In this document: positions 15,584 through 24,343 of the stretch, one piece after another
Numbering within the stretch: the first letter of the stretch is position 1
Layout: each line of letters opens with the position of its first letter
Source: Limnohabitans_A sp048020265
GTDB lineage: Bacteria > Pseudomonadota > Gammaproteobacteria > Burkholderiales > Burkholderiaceae_C
Direction of reading: 5' to 3'
Assembly: GCF_048020265.1 (NCBI RefSeq)
Contig: NZ_CP171843.1
Coordinates: forward strand, 2,976,001-3,040,000
Length of the DNA stretch: 64,000 nt
Position numbers and translations under genes: made by a program
The notes under the pieces: generated by a model
Told to the model about the DNA's origin: nothing
Databases searched by the model: none
Seen by the model: only the letters and a program-made list of their open reading frames with translations

Positions 15584-18086
15584 AGTGCTGGAACCGGCTG
15601 GGTTGTACCGTGCTGTCACGCAGGTATTGGTAGCGGGGAATGTTGTCACTCAGGCTCTTCAGGGGGCTCACGCCCACACGGGCGAACCCAATGAATTCAA
15701 GCTGAAAAAGGATGCGGCTGGTGGCGCTGGTTGCGCTGGCAGTGGAGATATTGGTCTGCAGCCGTTGAAAGGCCACCCGCCCCAACCAGCAACCCGCATC
15801 GTATTCCAGGCCCAACAAAGTGTCGACCAGGCTGCGCTCTTTCAGGCTGTAGTTCAGACGGCCCACGGTGTACCAGCGGTCCGGCCCCAGGCCTTGCCCG
15901 GGTGTGCGGGACCAGGCGTTTTCGGCTTGCCGGTCGGTGTTGCCCACCAGGTCGCTCAATGGCCACTGCCAGCCCACGTCCACAAACTCGGAGGCCGTAG
16001 TGCCAGGCGTGACCTGGTTGTTGGCACGGTAAGCCGCATTGATCACCCGGTAAGGGCTGTGGCTGTAGCGCCCTTGCAAGGTGGTGCGGGCGATGCTGTG
16101 CGTCTGGTTGTTGGCCTGCAAGGTGGCATCGAAGGACCAACGGTCATCCCAGCGGATACCGGCACCGAACAGGATGTCGCTCAAACCGGCTTCGACGGGG
16201 GCTGGATTGGCTTGCAGTCCGACCCGTTGGTCTGAAAAACGGATGCGTTGCGCCACGCCCACCCGCAACATTTCAGCGCCGTTGCTGGCATCAAAAAAGC
16301 GGCTGTTCACACCCAAGGTCAGGGCGTCGTTGTCGGCCAATCGGTCATGGCCCACATAGGTGTTTTCGCTGTAAATGGTGGACAGGTTGAAGTCGGTGGC
16401 GCCGCTGTCATAAAGCGGCAGCATGTTTTGGTCTTTGTAAGGCGTGCGGGCGTAAAAAGCCCGGGGCTCCAGCGTTTGCAGCACATCGCGTCCGAACCAG
16501 CGGGTTTCGCGCTCGAACACCAGCCCGGAGTCCAGGCTGAAGGTCGGCAAGACCCGGTTCACGGCGGTGGCCCCGTTCTCGAGTGCCCGGTCCATCTGGT
16601 AGCGTGTGGCGTGCAGTTGCAGCTTGGGCGTCACGAAACCCCAAGGGCGAATCCAGGGGCGGCTGACCTGAGCCTGCACGAAACTGCGCTCACCGTTGCG
16701 CGGCAAACCGGCGTTGGCAATGCCTGAGTAGTCGGCTTCAAACCTTGTGGTGTCGGCCACCAACGACCAGTCCAGGCCTTCTGCGTTCCATTGTCCATAG
16801 CGCATGGTGATCTGGGGTGCCCTGTCGTAAGGCGGTGCGGCTTCCTGCAGGTTTTGCCAGCGCTGCACCTGTGCGCTCATGCTGAAGTCGCCCCGGCCCC
16901 AGGACAGCACGCCCGTGGAGGGCAGCACGCGTTGTGTCAGCACCAGGCCCGAGCGCGGAAAGTCCCGCCAATAGTTGTTGTCGCTGACCCGGTTCAGCGT
17001 CAGGCCCAGGCCAATGCGGCCCACACTGTCCAGGCCGGTGTCGATGCCGCCATTGTGTTGGCTGGACAAACCCCAGCGGCGCTCGTTGCGCAATTTGTCC
17101 GAGGGCATCAGGTTCAAGCGAACCTGTCCGCCGTAGTCGCGTTCCAAGTAACGGAATTCGGAGTCGACTGCGACGCCCCGTTGGCTCATGACATGCGTGG
17201 TGACGGTGGCATCGCGGTTGGGCGCGATGTCGAAGTAGTAAGGCTGCGCTGCTTCGACCCCGTTGACCGTGTCGATGCTCAAGAGCGGCGGCAGCAGACC
17301 GGATTTGCGCTCATTGGTTAAAGGCAGGCTGATCGACGGTGCCGCAAAAATGGGCACGTCCTGAAAACGGAACTGCACGCCTTCGGCCTGGATGGTCGAC
17401 TCTTCTTCGTCAACCGTCAGTTTCGTCGCCTTCAGTAACCAGGCGGGCAGCCATTCCGGGCCGGGTGTGCGGCGGCATGTCGTGTAGTTCGCCTGGCGAA
17501 GGATGGTCCGTGAGTTGTCCACAAACTCGACTTCGGCGGCTTGGCCATAGCCGCCGCTGCTGTACAGCTCGAAGTCGGGTTTTTCAAAGGTGCCCTGGAA
17601 GCTGTCGACTTTGAGCCTCAGGTGCGGACCAGTGAACACACTGGTGGGTGTGCTGATGCGCACCTGGCCTTGGGCGTCCACCACATCCTGTGTCTGGTCA
17701 TAGTCCACGCGGTCCGCACTCACGGCCAGTCCGGGTCGCCGAATGCTGGCCTGGCCCTCGATCACCAGGTCCATGTCGGGGCGAGCGGTGATCTCCTGGC
17801 CTTTGACAAACACGGCACCTTCGGATTTTTGACGGTCCGTGACGGTTTCTTCCAGCAAAGGGCTGCTGCGCAGAGGCAAGCTCACCGGTTGCGCCTGCGC
17901 CCAGCTGCTTCCCAAAACCCACAGCAGCGCCGCAGCCACCGAGCTGGGGACCAGGGCAGTGGCGGGTGTCGGCGGCAAGGAAGACGAAGCGAAATGGGTG
18001 GCCACAAATGGGGAAAGGTGATGAAAAAACAGGCTGTCCTGGCCCCTTGGAGGCATGAGCAGGCTTTGTAGAATGGGATTATCCAT
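15576..18086 (-). CDS. lptD: LPS-assembly outer-membrane protein LptD
   Basis: This 836-residue protein forms the barrel that, with LptE, inserts lipopolysaccharide into the outer leaflet. I chose the ATG at 18086 because a GGAGGGG site lies six bases upstream. The N-terminus is long before the hydrophobic signal core (VAAALLWVLGSSWAQAQ). Next comes the OstA/LptA-like domain (about residues 90-200: ADRVDYDQTQDVVDAQGQVR) and then the large beta-barrel domain with many aromatic strand ends. Cysteines in NYTTCRRTPG and DAGCWLGRV are candidates for the inter-domain disulfides needed for activity. The start codon shares CATG with the divergent amgK start, so its promoter must lie inside amgK. Confidence 0.95.
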   Translation of the reverse strand: MDNPILQSLLMPPRGQDSLFFHHLSPFVATHFASSSLPPTPATALVPSSVAAALLWVLGSSWAQAQPVSLPLRSSPLLEETVTDRQKSEGAVFVKGQEITARPDMDLVIEGQASIRRPGLAVSADRVDYDQTQDVVDAQGQVRISTPTSVFTGPHLRLKVDSFQGTFEKPDFELYSSGGYGQAAEVEFVDNSRTILRQANYTTCRRTPGPEWLPAWLLKATKLTVDEEESTIQAEGVQFRFQDVPIFAAPSISLPLTNERKSGLLPPLLSIDTVNGVEAAQPYYFDIAPNRDATVTTHVMSQRGVAVDSEFRYLERDYGGQVRLNLMPSDKLRNERRWGLSSQHNGGIDTGLDSVGRIGLGLTLNRVSDNNYWRDFPRSGLVLTQRVLPSTGVLSWGRGDFSMSAQVQRWQNLQEAAPPYDRAPQITMRYGQWNAEGLDWSLVADTTRFEADYSGIANAGLPRNGERSFVQAQVSRPWIRPWGFVTPKLQLHATRYQMDRALENGATAVNRVLPTFSLDSGLVFERETRWFGRDVLQTLEPRAFYARTPYKDQNMLPLYDSGATDFNLSTIYSENTYVGHDRLADNDALTLGVNSRFFDASNGAEMLRVGVAQRIRFSDQRVGLQANPAPVEAGLSDILFGAGIRWDDRWSFDATLQANNQTHSIARTTLQGRYSHSPYRVINAAYRANNQVTPGTTASEFVDVGWQWPLSDLVGNTDRQAENAWSRTPGQGLGPDRWYTVGRLNYSLKERSLVDTLLGLEYDAGCWLGRVAFQRLQTNISTASATSATSRILFQLEFIGFARVGVSPLKSLSDNIPRYQYLRDSTVQPSRFQHYE
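18047..18074 (+). promoter_or_regulatory. Sigma-70 promoter of amgK
   Basis: TTGGAG (18047-18052), a 16-bp spacer, and TAGAAT (18069-18074) form a good sigma-70 promoter. Transcription would start around 18081, only a few bases before the amgK ATG at 18085, leaving almost no 5' leader. The promoter lies within the lptD coding region. Confidence 0.55.
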
Positions 18087-19218
18087 GAGCCACCCCTCCA
18101 TATCCCCCATGCCCTTGTCAGCGTCTGTTTCTGCGCCTGTTTCTGCCGTTCATTGGACCGATCCCCTTCGTCAGGCGCTGTTCCAGCAATGGCTGGCGGG
18201 TATCGCGGCCACCCACAGTCTTTTGCCAGACACCTTGCGTGTGGCATCGGCCGACGCCAGCTTTCGCCGTTATCTGCGGGTGGACACGATTCAGGGCGGC
18301 AGCCGCATCGTCATGGACGCCCCGCCCGACAAGGAAAATTCCGAGCCCTTTGTGCGCATCGCCGCCTTGATGAAGCAAGCGGGCCTGAACGCCCCCGAGG
18401 TGTTGGATTGGCACGAAGCCCACGGTTTCATGCTGCTGAGCGATCTGGGCGACGCCACCATGATGTCGGCCATCGACCCCGAACGCCCGCAAGCCAATCA
18501 CGGCCTGTACATGCAGGCGGTTGATGCGCTGGTGCAGTGGCAACTGGCCTCACGCCCCAGCGTGCTGCCACCGTATGACGAAGCTTTGCTGAACCGCGAA
18601 CTGAGTTTGTTCCCAGATTGGTATTTGGCCCAGCACCGGGGCGTGCAGTTGAAAGGTGCGCAGCGCGAGGTGTTCGACAAGGCCTTCGCCCTGATCGTGC
18701 AGCGCAACCTGGCCGCGCCCAGCGTGTACGTGCACCGTGATTTCATGCCGCGCAATTTGATGATGCCTTTTGGCGCGAATCCTCAGTTGGGCGCTCAACT
18801 CGGCGTTTTGGATTTTCAGGACGCGGTCTACGGCCCCATCACCTACGACATCGCCAGCCTGATGCGCGACGCCTTCCTCACTTGGGACGAGGACTTTGTG
18901 CTCGACATCACCATCCGCTATTGGGAAAAAGCCCGCAAGGCCGGGCTGATGGACTTTGAGGACTGGCACAGCGACTTTGGCGCTTTCTACCGCGCGGTCG
19001 AGTGGATGGGCCTGCAGCGCCACCTGAAAGTGGCCGGCATCTTTGCCCGCCTGACCCTGCGCGACGGCAAACCCAAGTACCTGGCCGATGCGCCGCGTTT
19101 CATCCACTACATCCGCAAGGCCTGCGACCGTTACCGCGAGCTGGGCCCTTTGCTCAAGCTCATCGACGAGATCGAAGGCACCACGCCCCAGGTCGGCTTC
19201 GCCTACGGGCGCATGTGA
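18085..19218 (+). CDS. amgK: Anomeric N-acetylmuramate/N-acetylglucosamine kinase
   Basis: This 377-residue protein belongs to the aminoglycoside phosphotransferase fold. VYVHRDFMPRNLMM holds the catalytic Brenner motif (His 217, Asp 219, Asn 224) and LDFQDAVYGPITYDIASLMRD (from 242) the metal-binding DFG-like segment. SFRRYLRVD and RIVMDAPPDKENSEPFVRIA match AmgK of pseudomonads. It phosphorylates MurNAc and GlcNAc at the anomeric carbon for MurU (gene at 6784) in peptidoglycan recycling. The location, head-to-head with lptD, is the conserved AmgK neighbourhood. The ATG at 18085 overlaps the lptD start codon on the other strand (CATG). rsmE follows after a two-base gap. Confidence 0.9.
   Translation: MSHPSISPMPLSASVSAPVSAVHWTDPLRQALFQQWLAGIAATHSLLPDTLRVASADASFRRYLRVDTIQGGSRIVMDAPPDKENSEPFVRIAALMKQAGLNAPEVLDWHEAHGFMLLSDLGDATMMSAIDPERPQANHGLYMQAVDALVQWQLASRPSVLPPYDEALLNRELSLFPDWYLAQHRGVQLKGAQREVFDKAFALIVQRNLAAPSVYVHRDFMPRNLMMPFGANPQLGAQLGVLDFQDAVYGPITYDIASLMRDAFLTWDEDFVLDITIRYWEKARKAGLMDFEDWHSDFGAFYRAVEWMGLQRHLKVAGIFARLTLRDGKPKYLADAPRFIHYIRKACDRYRELGPLLKLIDEIEGTTPQVGFAYGRM
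18093..18099 (-). promoter_or_regulatory. Ribosome-binding site that fixes the lptD start
   Basis: On the minus strand this reads GGAGGGG, six bases before the ATG at 18086. It lies inside the amgK coding region and selects 18086 over the in-frame ATGs at 18110 and 18056. Confidence 0.7.
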
Positions 19219-19220
19219 GC

Positions 19221-19922
19221 ATGCCGCGCTTTTTTTGCCCTGCCCCTTTGGTCACTGGCCTGCCCTTGAGCCTGCCTGCAGGCGCTGCCCGCCATGTGCA
19301 GGTGCTGCGCCTGCAGCCGGGCGATGTGATCACCTTGTTCAACGGCGAAGGCGGTGAGTTTGATGCCACCGTGACCCGCATGGGCCGCAGCGATGTCGAG
19401 GTCGAAGTCGGCGTGCACCGCGCAGTCGAGCGCGAAGCCACCCGCGCCGTGCACCTGCTGGCCGGCATCACCGCCAACGAGCGCATGGACTGGCTGGTCG
19501 AAAAAGCCACCGAGCTGGGCGTGGCCAGCATCACGCCGCTGGTGGCCGAGCGCAGTGTGCTCAAGCTCAAGGGCGAGCGTGCCGAGAAAAAATTGGCGCA
19601 CTGGCAAGGCGTGGCCGTGGCTGCAGCCGAGCAGTGTGGCCGCAACCGTGTGCCCACGGTGCATGCGGCCGTCACTTTGAATGAATGGCTGAAAAAGGCC
19701 CCGCCCGGCGAACGCTGGGTTTTGTCGCTGTCCGAAGGCACCCGGCCGCTGTCGGAGATGGCGGGCACCGACGCCGTGACGGTGCTCAGCGGCCCCGAGG
19801 GCGGGCTGAGTCCCGCAGAAGAGGCCGCCGCCTTGGCCGCAGGCTTTGCACCCGTGACCCTGGGCCCCCGCGTGCTGCGTGCCGAGACCGCGCCTTTGGC
19901 TGTGTTGGCCGTCTGCGCTTGA
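19221..19922 (+). CDS. rsmE: 16S rRNA (uracil1498-N3)-methyltransferase
   Basis: This is a 233-residue SPOUT methyltransferase. It begins MPRFFCPAPL with an N-terminal PUA-like domain (HVQVLRLQPGDVITLFNGEG). It carries the RsmE-specific ITANERMDWLVEKATELGV and AEQCGRNRVP motifs. The C-terminal trefoil-knot sequence is SGPEGGLSPAEEAAALAAGF followed by LGPRVLRAETAP, which binds SAM. It methylates U1498 in the decoding centre of the 30S subunit. The start is two bases beyond the amgK stop, indicating one transcript. Confidence 0.95.
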   Translation: MPRFFCPAPLVTGLPLSLPAGAARHVQVLRLQPGDVITLFNGEGGEFDATVTRMGRSDVEVEVGVHRAVEREATRAVHLLAGITANERMDWLVEKATELGVASITPLVAERSVLKLKGERAEKKLAHWQGVAVAAAEQCGRNRVPTVHAAVTLNEWLKKAPPGERWVLSLSEGTRPLSEMAGTDAVTVLSGPEGGLSPAEEAAALAAGFAPVTLGPRVLRAETAPLAVLAVCA

Positions 19923-19992
19923 CCTGCGCCAAGCGGCCTGCGCTGCGTGGCGCGACAACCTTTCATAAGTCACAGGCGATACACTGGCCCAC

Positions 19993-21183
19993 ATGAACGC
20001 CAACCTCATCCTCCTCACGCTCTGCCAGGGCCTGTTCTTCACCAACAACGTCACCTTCATCGCCATCAACGGCCTGGTGGGCTTGTCCATGGCGCCGCTG
20101 GGCTGGATGGCGACCCTGCCCGTCATGGGCTATGTGGTGGGGGGTGCGCTGTCGACCGGGCTGGTGGCCAAGAGCCAGTCGCGCTGGGGGCGCAAGGTGT
20201 CGTTTCAGCTGGGGCTCGGCGTGGCCTTGTTCTCGGCGTTGCTGGCCGCTTACGCCGCTTGGAGCCACAACTTCTGGCTGCTGGTGGCGGCCACGGTGAT
20301 TGCGGGGTACTACAGTGCCAACGGCCAGCTCTACCGTTTTGCGGCGGCCGAGTTGGCGGCGGATGGCTTCAAGGAAAAAGCGGTCTCGCTTGTGTTGGCT
20401 GGGGGTTTGATCGGCGCCATCGTGGGCCCCAACCTCGCCTCGCGCACCCGCACTTTGTACGAGGTGCCGTTTTTGGGCGCTTACATGGCGCTGGGCATTG
20501 TGGCCATCTTGGCCATGGTGTGCATGGCCTTCATCCGTTTCCCGGAAGTGCCCGCCAAAAAGCCGGGCGACAGCGCGGGCCGGCCCCTGTCCGAGATTAT
20601 GCGCCAGCCCGTGTTCATTGTGGCGGCGGCCGCTGCCGCATTGAGTTATGGTGTGATGAACCTGCTGATGGCGGCCACACCGCTGGCCATGCAGGTGTGT
20701 GGCTTCAGTTTTGACGACGCGGCGCTGGTGCTGGAGTGGCATGTCATCGGCATGTTTGCACCCGGTTTTTTCACCGGCCATTTGATCAAGAAATTCGGCA
20801 CGCTGCAGATCATGGGGGCGGGCGTGCTGATCAATTTCGCCTGCATCGCCATCGCCCTCACCGGGGTCGAACTGCACCAGTTCTTGATCGCGCTGTTCCT
20901 GCTGGGTCTGGGCTGGAACTTCCTGTTCACCGGCAGCACCACTTTGGCGATGAAAGCCTGGACCTCCGCCGAAAAAGACCGGGGTCAGGCTGCCATCAAC
21001 TTCTTTGTGTTCACCACCATGGCGGTGACTTCGTTCGCTTCCGGTGCTTTGGTTACCACCCAGGGCTGGATGTGGCTGAACATCGGCTCGCTGTTCCCGG
21101 TGGCTTTGACCGGGGTGGCGCTGGTCTGGATGGTGCTCAAGCAGAAGGCTGAGCAGAAAACCGCGCCAGCAGCCAACGCTTGA
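19993..21183 (+). CDS. Major facilitator superfamily transporter
   Basis: This 396-residue membrane protein shows about 12 hydrophobic segments in two halves. SQSRWGRKVSFQLGLGVALF resembles the loop 2-3 MFS motif, and the second half begins after a hydrophilic loop around EVPAKKPGDSAGRP. The substrate cannot be told from sequence; related proteins are annotated only as MFS_1 permeases. There is no ribosome-binding site, and a TACACT box at 19980-19985 lies seven bases before the ATG, so the transcript may be leaderless. Its 3' end overlaps the convergent alpha/beta hydrolase gene by 47 bases, an unusual tail-to-tail overlap in this compact region. Confidence 0.88.
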   Translation: MNANLILLTLCQGLFFTNNVTFIAINGLVGLSMAPLGWMATLPVMGYVVGGALSTGLVAKSQSRWGRKVSFQLGLGVALFSALLAAYAAWSHNFWLLVAATVIAGYYSANGQLYRFAAAELAADGFKEKAVSLVLAGGLIGAIVGPNLASRTRTLYEVPFLGAYMALGIVAILAMVCMAFIRFPEVPAKKPGDSAGRPLSEIMRQPVFIVAAAAAALSYGVMNLLMAATPLAMQVCGFSFDDAALVLEWHVIGMFAPGFFTGHLIKKFGTLQIMGAGVLINFACIAIALTGVELHQFLIALFLLGLGWNFLFTGSTTLAMKAWTSAEKDRGQAAINFFVFTTMAVTSFASGALVTTQGWMWLNIGSLFPVALTGVALVWMVLKQKAEQKTAPAANA

Positions 21184-22012
21184 GCGCGGTGAACACCTGG
21201 GCGCGGTAGAGGTCGTTGAAGACCTCGTGGTACATGGCCTCAAAGCATTGGGCTTGCACCACGGTCTGGGGTGCCGCGTCGGCAAAGTCAGCGGTGGCCT
21301 GCGCATTGACCAGCTTGTCATGCCCTGCGTAAAGCAGCAGGGTCGGCACCTGCCACTGCGGGGCATCGCGCAGGGTTTGCTCGCCTTGCGACAGAATCCA
21401 GGCGGCCAGACCGGTGGAAATGCGGCGGTGCACCAGCGGATCGGCTTGGTAGGCCTTCACCACATCTGGGTCGCGTGACACGAACTCGGTTTTCAGGCCG
21501 TTGTCCACCCGCACATGGGGCACCACGCGGGGTAAGGTGGCCAGCAGCATTTTCTGAAACAAGTTGGGAAAGGCACCCAGTGCAGGTGACGACAAAACCG
21601 CTGCATCCACCGGGCGCAGCTGTTCGGCCAAGGTGCGTGCCAACACCAGGCCGCCCATGCTGTGGCCCAACACAATGAGGGGCGTGTTGGCCAAAGCCGG
21701 GCGTTGGCGCGTATCGTCGATCACCCGGCACAAATCGGCCTGCAAGCTGCCAGGGCGCAGCAGGTCGCCCCGTGCGCCTTCGGATTGGCCGTGCCCTTGC
21801 TGGTCGTAGCCGCGCACCGCAAAACCCCATTGGTGCAAATTCGCGGCCAATTCGCCATAGCGCCCTGCGTGCTCGCCCAAGCCGTGCACCAACAGCACGG
21901 TGCCCAAGGGCTTGACCGCAGGCAAGACCCAGTCGTACACCGCCAGCTGGCCCGCTTCGCCCTGCAGGCTTGACGTGGTCGGGCGCGAGATCGACAGCCG
22001 TTGCGACAACAT
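21137..22012 (-). CDS. Alpha/beta hydrolase (monoacylglycerol lipase/lysophospholipase-like)
   Basis: This 291-residue protein has a serine hydrolase fold of the Hydrolase_4 type. VLLVHGLGEHAGRYGELAANLH supplies the oxyanion-hole HG and VLGHSMGGLVLARTLAE the nucleophile elbow GHSMG. LLLYAGHDKLVNAQATADF and, near the C-terminus, a His in CFEAMYHEVFND complete the likely Ser-Asp-His triad. This layout is typical of monoglyceride lipases and lysophospholipase L2 relatives; the natural substrate is not shown. The ATG at 22012 shares its A with the preceding gene's TGA stop (TGATG), indicating translational coupling with the M20 peptidase. Its 3' end overlaps the convergent MFS gene. Confidence 0.88.
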   Translation of the reverse strand: MLSQRLSISRPTTSSLQGEAGQLAVYDWVLPAVKPLGTVLLVHGLGEHAGRYGELAANLHQWGFAVRGYDQQGHGQSEGARGDLLRPGSLQADLCRVIDDTRQRPALANTPLIVLGHSMGGLVLARTLAEQLRPVDAAVLSSPALGAFPNLFQKMLLATLPRVVPHVRVDNGLKTEFVSRDPDVVKAYQADPLVHRRISTGLAAWILSQGEQTLRDAPQWQVPTLLLYAGHDKLVNAQATADFADAAPQTVVQAQCFEAMYHEVFNDLYRAQVFTALKRWLLARFSAQPSA

Positions 22013-23493
22013 CACGGCATGCGGGCCATGACTTCGGCCACGGCAGCGGTGAGTTTCTTGGCATAGGGCACATGCAAAAACTCATTCGGCCCGTGCGCGT
22101 TGCTTTTGGGGCCGAGCACGCCGCAGACCATCATTTGCGCCTTGGGGAAACCGGCGCTCAGCATGTTCATGAGCGGGATGGTGCCGCCCTGGCCGATGTA
22201 GCCCACACCGGCGCCAAAGTGCGCCTGGCTCGACGCATTGAGCGCCTGCTCGAACCAGGGCAAGGTGTCGGGTGCGTTCCAGCCCGTGGCACCGCCGCCG
22301 CTTTCAAAGGTGACTTTGGCCTGGTAAGGCGCGTTGTCTTCGAGCAGGGCTTTCATTTCGGCCACGGCCTGCGCCGCGTCCACCAGCGGGGGCAGGCGCA
22401 GGCTGAGCTTGAAGGCGGTGTAGGGCCGCAGCACATTGCCCGCGTCTTTCAAAGCCGGGAAGCCTTCGGCCCCGGTCACGCTCAGTGTGGGCGTCCAGGT
22501 GCGGTTCAGCAGGGCCTGCACCGGGTCGGTGGTGGTGGGCAGGGCAAAGCTGGTCGAGCCGCCGCAGTCGTAATGCGCCCAGGGGAAACGCTTGTACACC
22601 TCGTCGCCCAGGATGGCGGCGGTGGCCTGTGCTTGCGCCAAACGCTCGGCAGGCACTTCGCAGTGGAAGCTGGCGGGCAGCAATCGGCCCGTGGCGCTGT
22701 CTTCGAGGCGGTCGAGCACCTGGCGCATGATGCGAAAGCTCGACGGCACCAGGCCCGAGGCGTCGCCCGAGTGGATGCCCTCGGTCAGCACCTGCACCTT
22801 GAGCGTGCCGCTGGCCATACCGCGCAGGCTGGTGGTGAGCCACAGCTGGTCGTAGTTGCCCGCGCCGCTGTCCAGGCAAATCACCAGGCCCACATCGCCC
22901 AGGCGGGTGCGCAGGGCGTCCACATAAGGCAGCAGGTCGTAAGAGCCCGACTCTTCGCAGGTCTCGATCAGGCCGACGATGCGCGGGTGCGGTGTCTTCT
23001 GGGCCTTGAGGGTCTGCACGGCGGCGATGCTGGCGTAGACCGCATAGCCATCGTCCGCGCCGCCCCGGCCATAGAGCTTGCCTTCTTCATAAACCGGGGT
23101 CCAGGGGCCGAGGTCATTGCGCCAGCCGTTGAACTCGGGCTGTTTGTCCAGGTGGCCGTACATCAGCACCGTCTGGCCCGAGCCTTCGCTGGCCGCGCGG
23201 GTGGCGGCCACTTCAAAAAACATGACCGGCGTGCGCCCGGGCAGGCGGATGATTTCGAGTGTCAGGCCTTCGACCTTTTGCGCCTCGACCCATTGCGCCG
23301 CGTGGTGCAGCACGGACTCGATGTGGCCGTGCGCGGCCCAGTCGGCATCGAACGCGGGCGACTTGGCGGGGATTTCGATGTATTTCTTCAACTCGGGCAG
23401 GATGGTGCTGTCCCAGGCTTGGGTGACATCCTGAAGGGCGCGGGCGCTGTCGAGCGTGCCTTCGGGCATTTCGCGGTGCAGGGGGGCGTTCAT
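22012..23493 (-). CDS. M20-family metallopeptidase (dipeptidase-like)
   Basis: This 493-residue cytoplasmic zinc peptidase of the ArgE/DapE/CNDP family is longer than ArgE itself. Metal ligands are in VLMYGHLDKQPEFNGW (His and Asp), GRGGADDGYAVYAS (bridging Asp), IETCEESGSYDL (Glu-Glu) and ICLDSGAGNYDQLW (Asp). The C-terminal ligand His lies in NAHGPNEFLHVPY. The GRGGADDGY and LDSGAGNYD motifs fit peptidases of the carnosinase-like subgroup. It is the first gene of a coupled pair with the alpha/beta hydrolase. No signal peptide is present. Confidence 0.9.
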   Translation of the reverse strand: MNAPLHREMPEGTLDSARALQDVTQAWDSTILPELKKYIEIPAKSPAFDADWAAHGHIESVLHHAAQWVEAQKVEGLTLEIIRLPGRTPVMFFEVAATRAASEGSGQTVLMYGHLDKQPEFNGWRNDLGPWTPVYEEGKLYGRGGADDGYAVYASIAAVQTLKAQKTPHPRIVGLIETCEESGSYDLLPYVDALRTRLGDVGLVICLDSGAGNYDQLWLTTSLRGMASGTLKVQVLTEGIHSGDASGLVPSSFRIMRQVLDRLEDSATGRLLPASFHCEVPAERLAQAQATAAILGDEVYKRFPWAHYDCGGSTSFALPTTTDPVQALLNRTWTPTLSVTGAEGFPALKDAGNVLRPYTAFKLSLRLPPLVDAAQAVAEMKALLEDNAPYQAKVTFESGGGATGWNAPDTLPWFEQALNASSQAHFGAGVGYIGQGGTIPLMNMLSAGFPKAQMMVCGVLGPKSNAHGPNEFLHVPYAKKLTAAVAEVMARMP

Positions 23494-23603
23494 GGGGCAG
23501 AGTTCCTCAAGTCATCGTCAAAGAAAAACACTGTAGCGCTTTTGCGCGGGGCTGGCCACGCCAGCTGTTCCCTGGGGTGACAGGGGTGTGATGGTGCCCA
23601 CCC

Positions 23604-23609
23604 AGGAGG
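23604..23609 (+). promoter_or_regulatory. Ribosome-binding site deciding the MobA-like start
   Basis: AGGAGG lies eight bases before the ATG at 23618. Later in-frame ATGs at 23633 and 23657 have weaker sites, although 23657 lies closer to the conserved nucleotide-binding motif. Confidence 0.5.
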
Positions 23610-23617
23610 GCGGCACA

Positions 23618-24331
23618 ATGGGCACCCTGTCCATGCCAAAAGGTATCCGATTGAACATGCTGGCGCTTGCATCACCCACACCGGGGTCTGTACCGCGCAT
23701 TGGTGCGCTTGTGCTGGCCGCAGGTGCGGGCAGCCGCATGGGCCATCGGCCCAAATGCCTGCTGCAGCAAGGTGGCATGAGCTTGCTGGAGCGGCAATTG
23801 CAGGCTTTGTCATTGGCGGGTGTGACACCCATTCGGGTGGTACTGGGGCACCACGCCGAGCGCATCCTGCAAGAGGGGGCATTGGCCCGCTGGTCAGCAC
23901 AGCCGGTGCTCAATCCGCAGCCCGATGATGGCCACGTCAGCTCACTGCGTGCCGGTTTGCGGGCCTTGCCATCCGGGCTCGATGCGGTGGTGGTGGCCTT
24001 GGCTGACCAGCCCTTGATCGATGTGCGGGCGGTGCAAGCGTTGCTGCAAGCTTTTGCGCAACGCCCGCTCGGCACGCAGCTGCTGCAACCGAGCGTGCAA
24101 GGCCTGCCGGGTAACCCGGTGGTCTTTACCCGCATGGTCATGGCGCAAATTTTGGCGGGTGATGTGGACATGGGCGCACGCCGATGGCAGCAGGCGCACC
24201 CCGAAGCCGTGTACCGCTGGGCAACATCCCATGCGCATTACCGCCTGGATGTGGACAATGAAGCAGACCGCCAGGCGGTAGAGCAGTTGACAGGTCAAAG
24301 CCTGCGCTGGCCGCAAGATTTGGACCTCTAA
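23618..24331 (+). CDS. MobA-like nucleotidyltransferase (molybdenum cofactor cytidylyltransferase type)
   Basis: This is a 237-residue NTP-transferase from the ATG at 23618. GALVLAAGAGSRMGHRPK is the nucleotide-binding loop and VVVALADQPLIDVRAVQALL the Mg-binding aspartate motif. GLPGNPVVFTRMV is typical of the MocA/CoxC-type enzymes that attach CMP to the molybdopterin cofactor of xanthine dehydrogenase-family enzymes. The neighbouring XdhC gene, 12 bases downstream, supports this assignment over the MobA guanylyltransferase. No molybdenum hydroxylase structural gene is in the window. An alternative start at 23657 would give 224 residues. Confidence 0.75.
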   Translation: MGTLSMPKGIRLNMLALASPTPGSVPRIGALVLAAGAGSRMGHRPKCLLQQGGMSLLERQLQALSLAGVTPIRVVLGHHAERILQEGALARWSAQPVLNPQPDDGHVSSLRAGLRALPSGLDAVVVALADQPLIDVRAVQALLQAFAQRPLGTQLLQPSVQGLPGNPVVFTRMVMAQILAGDVDMGARRWQQAHPEAVYRWATSHAHYRLDVDNEADRQAVEQLTGQSLRWPQDLDL

Positions 24332-24343
24332 AAACAGACGCAC

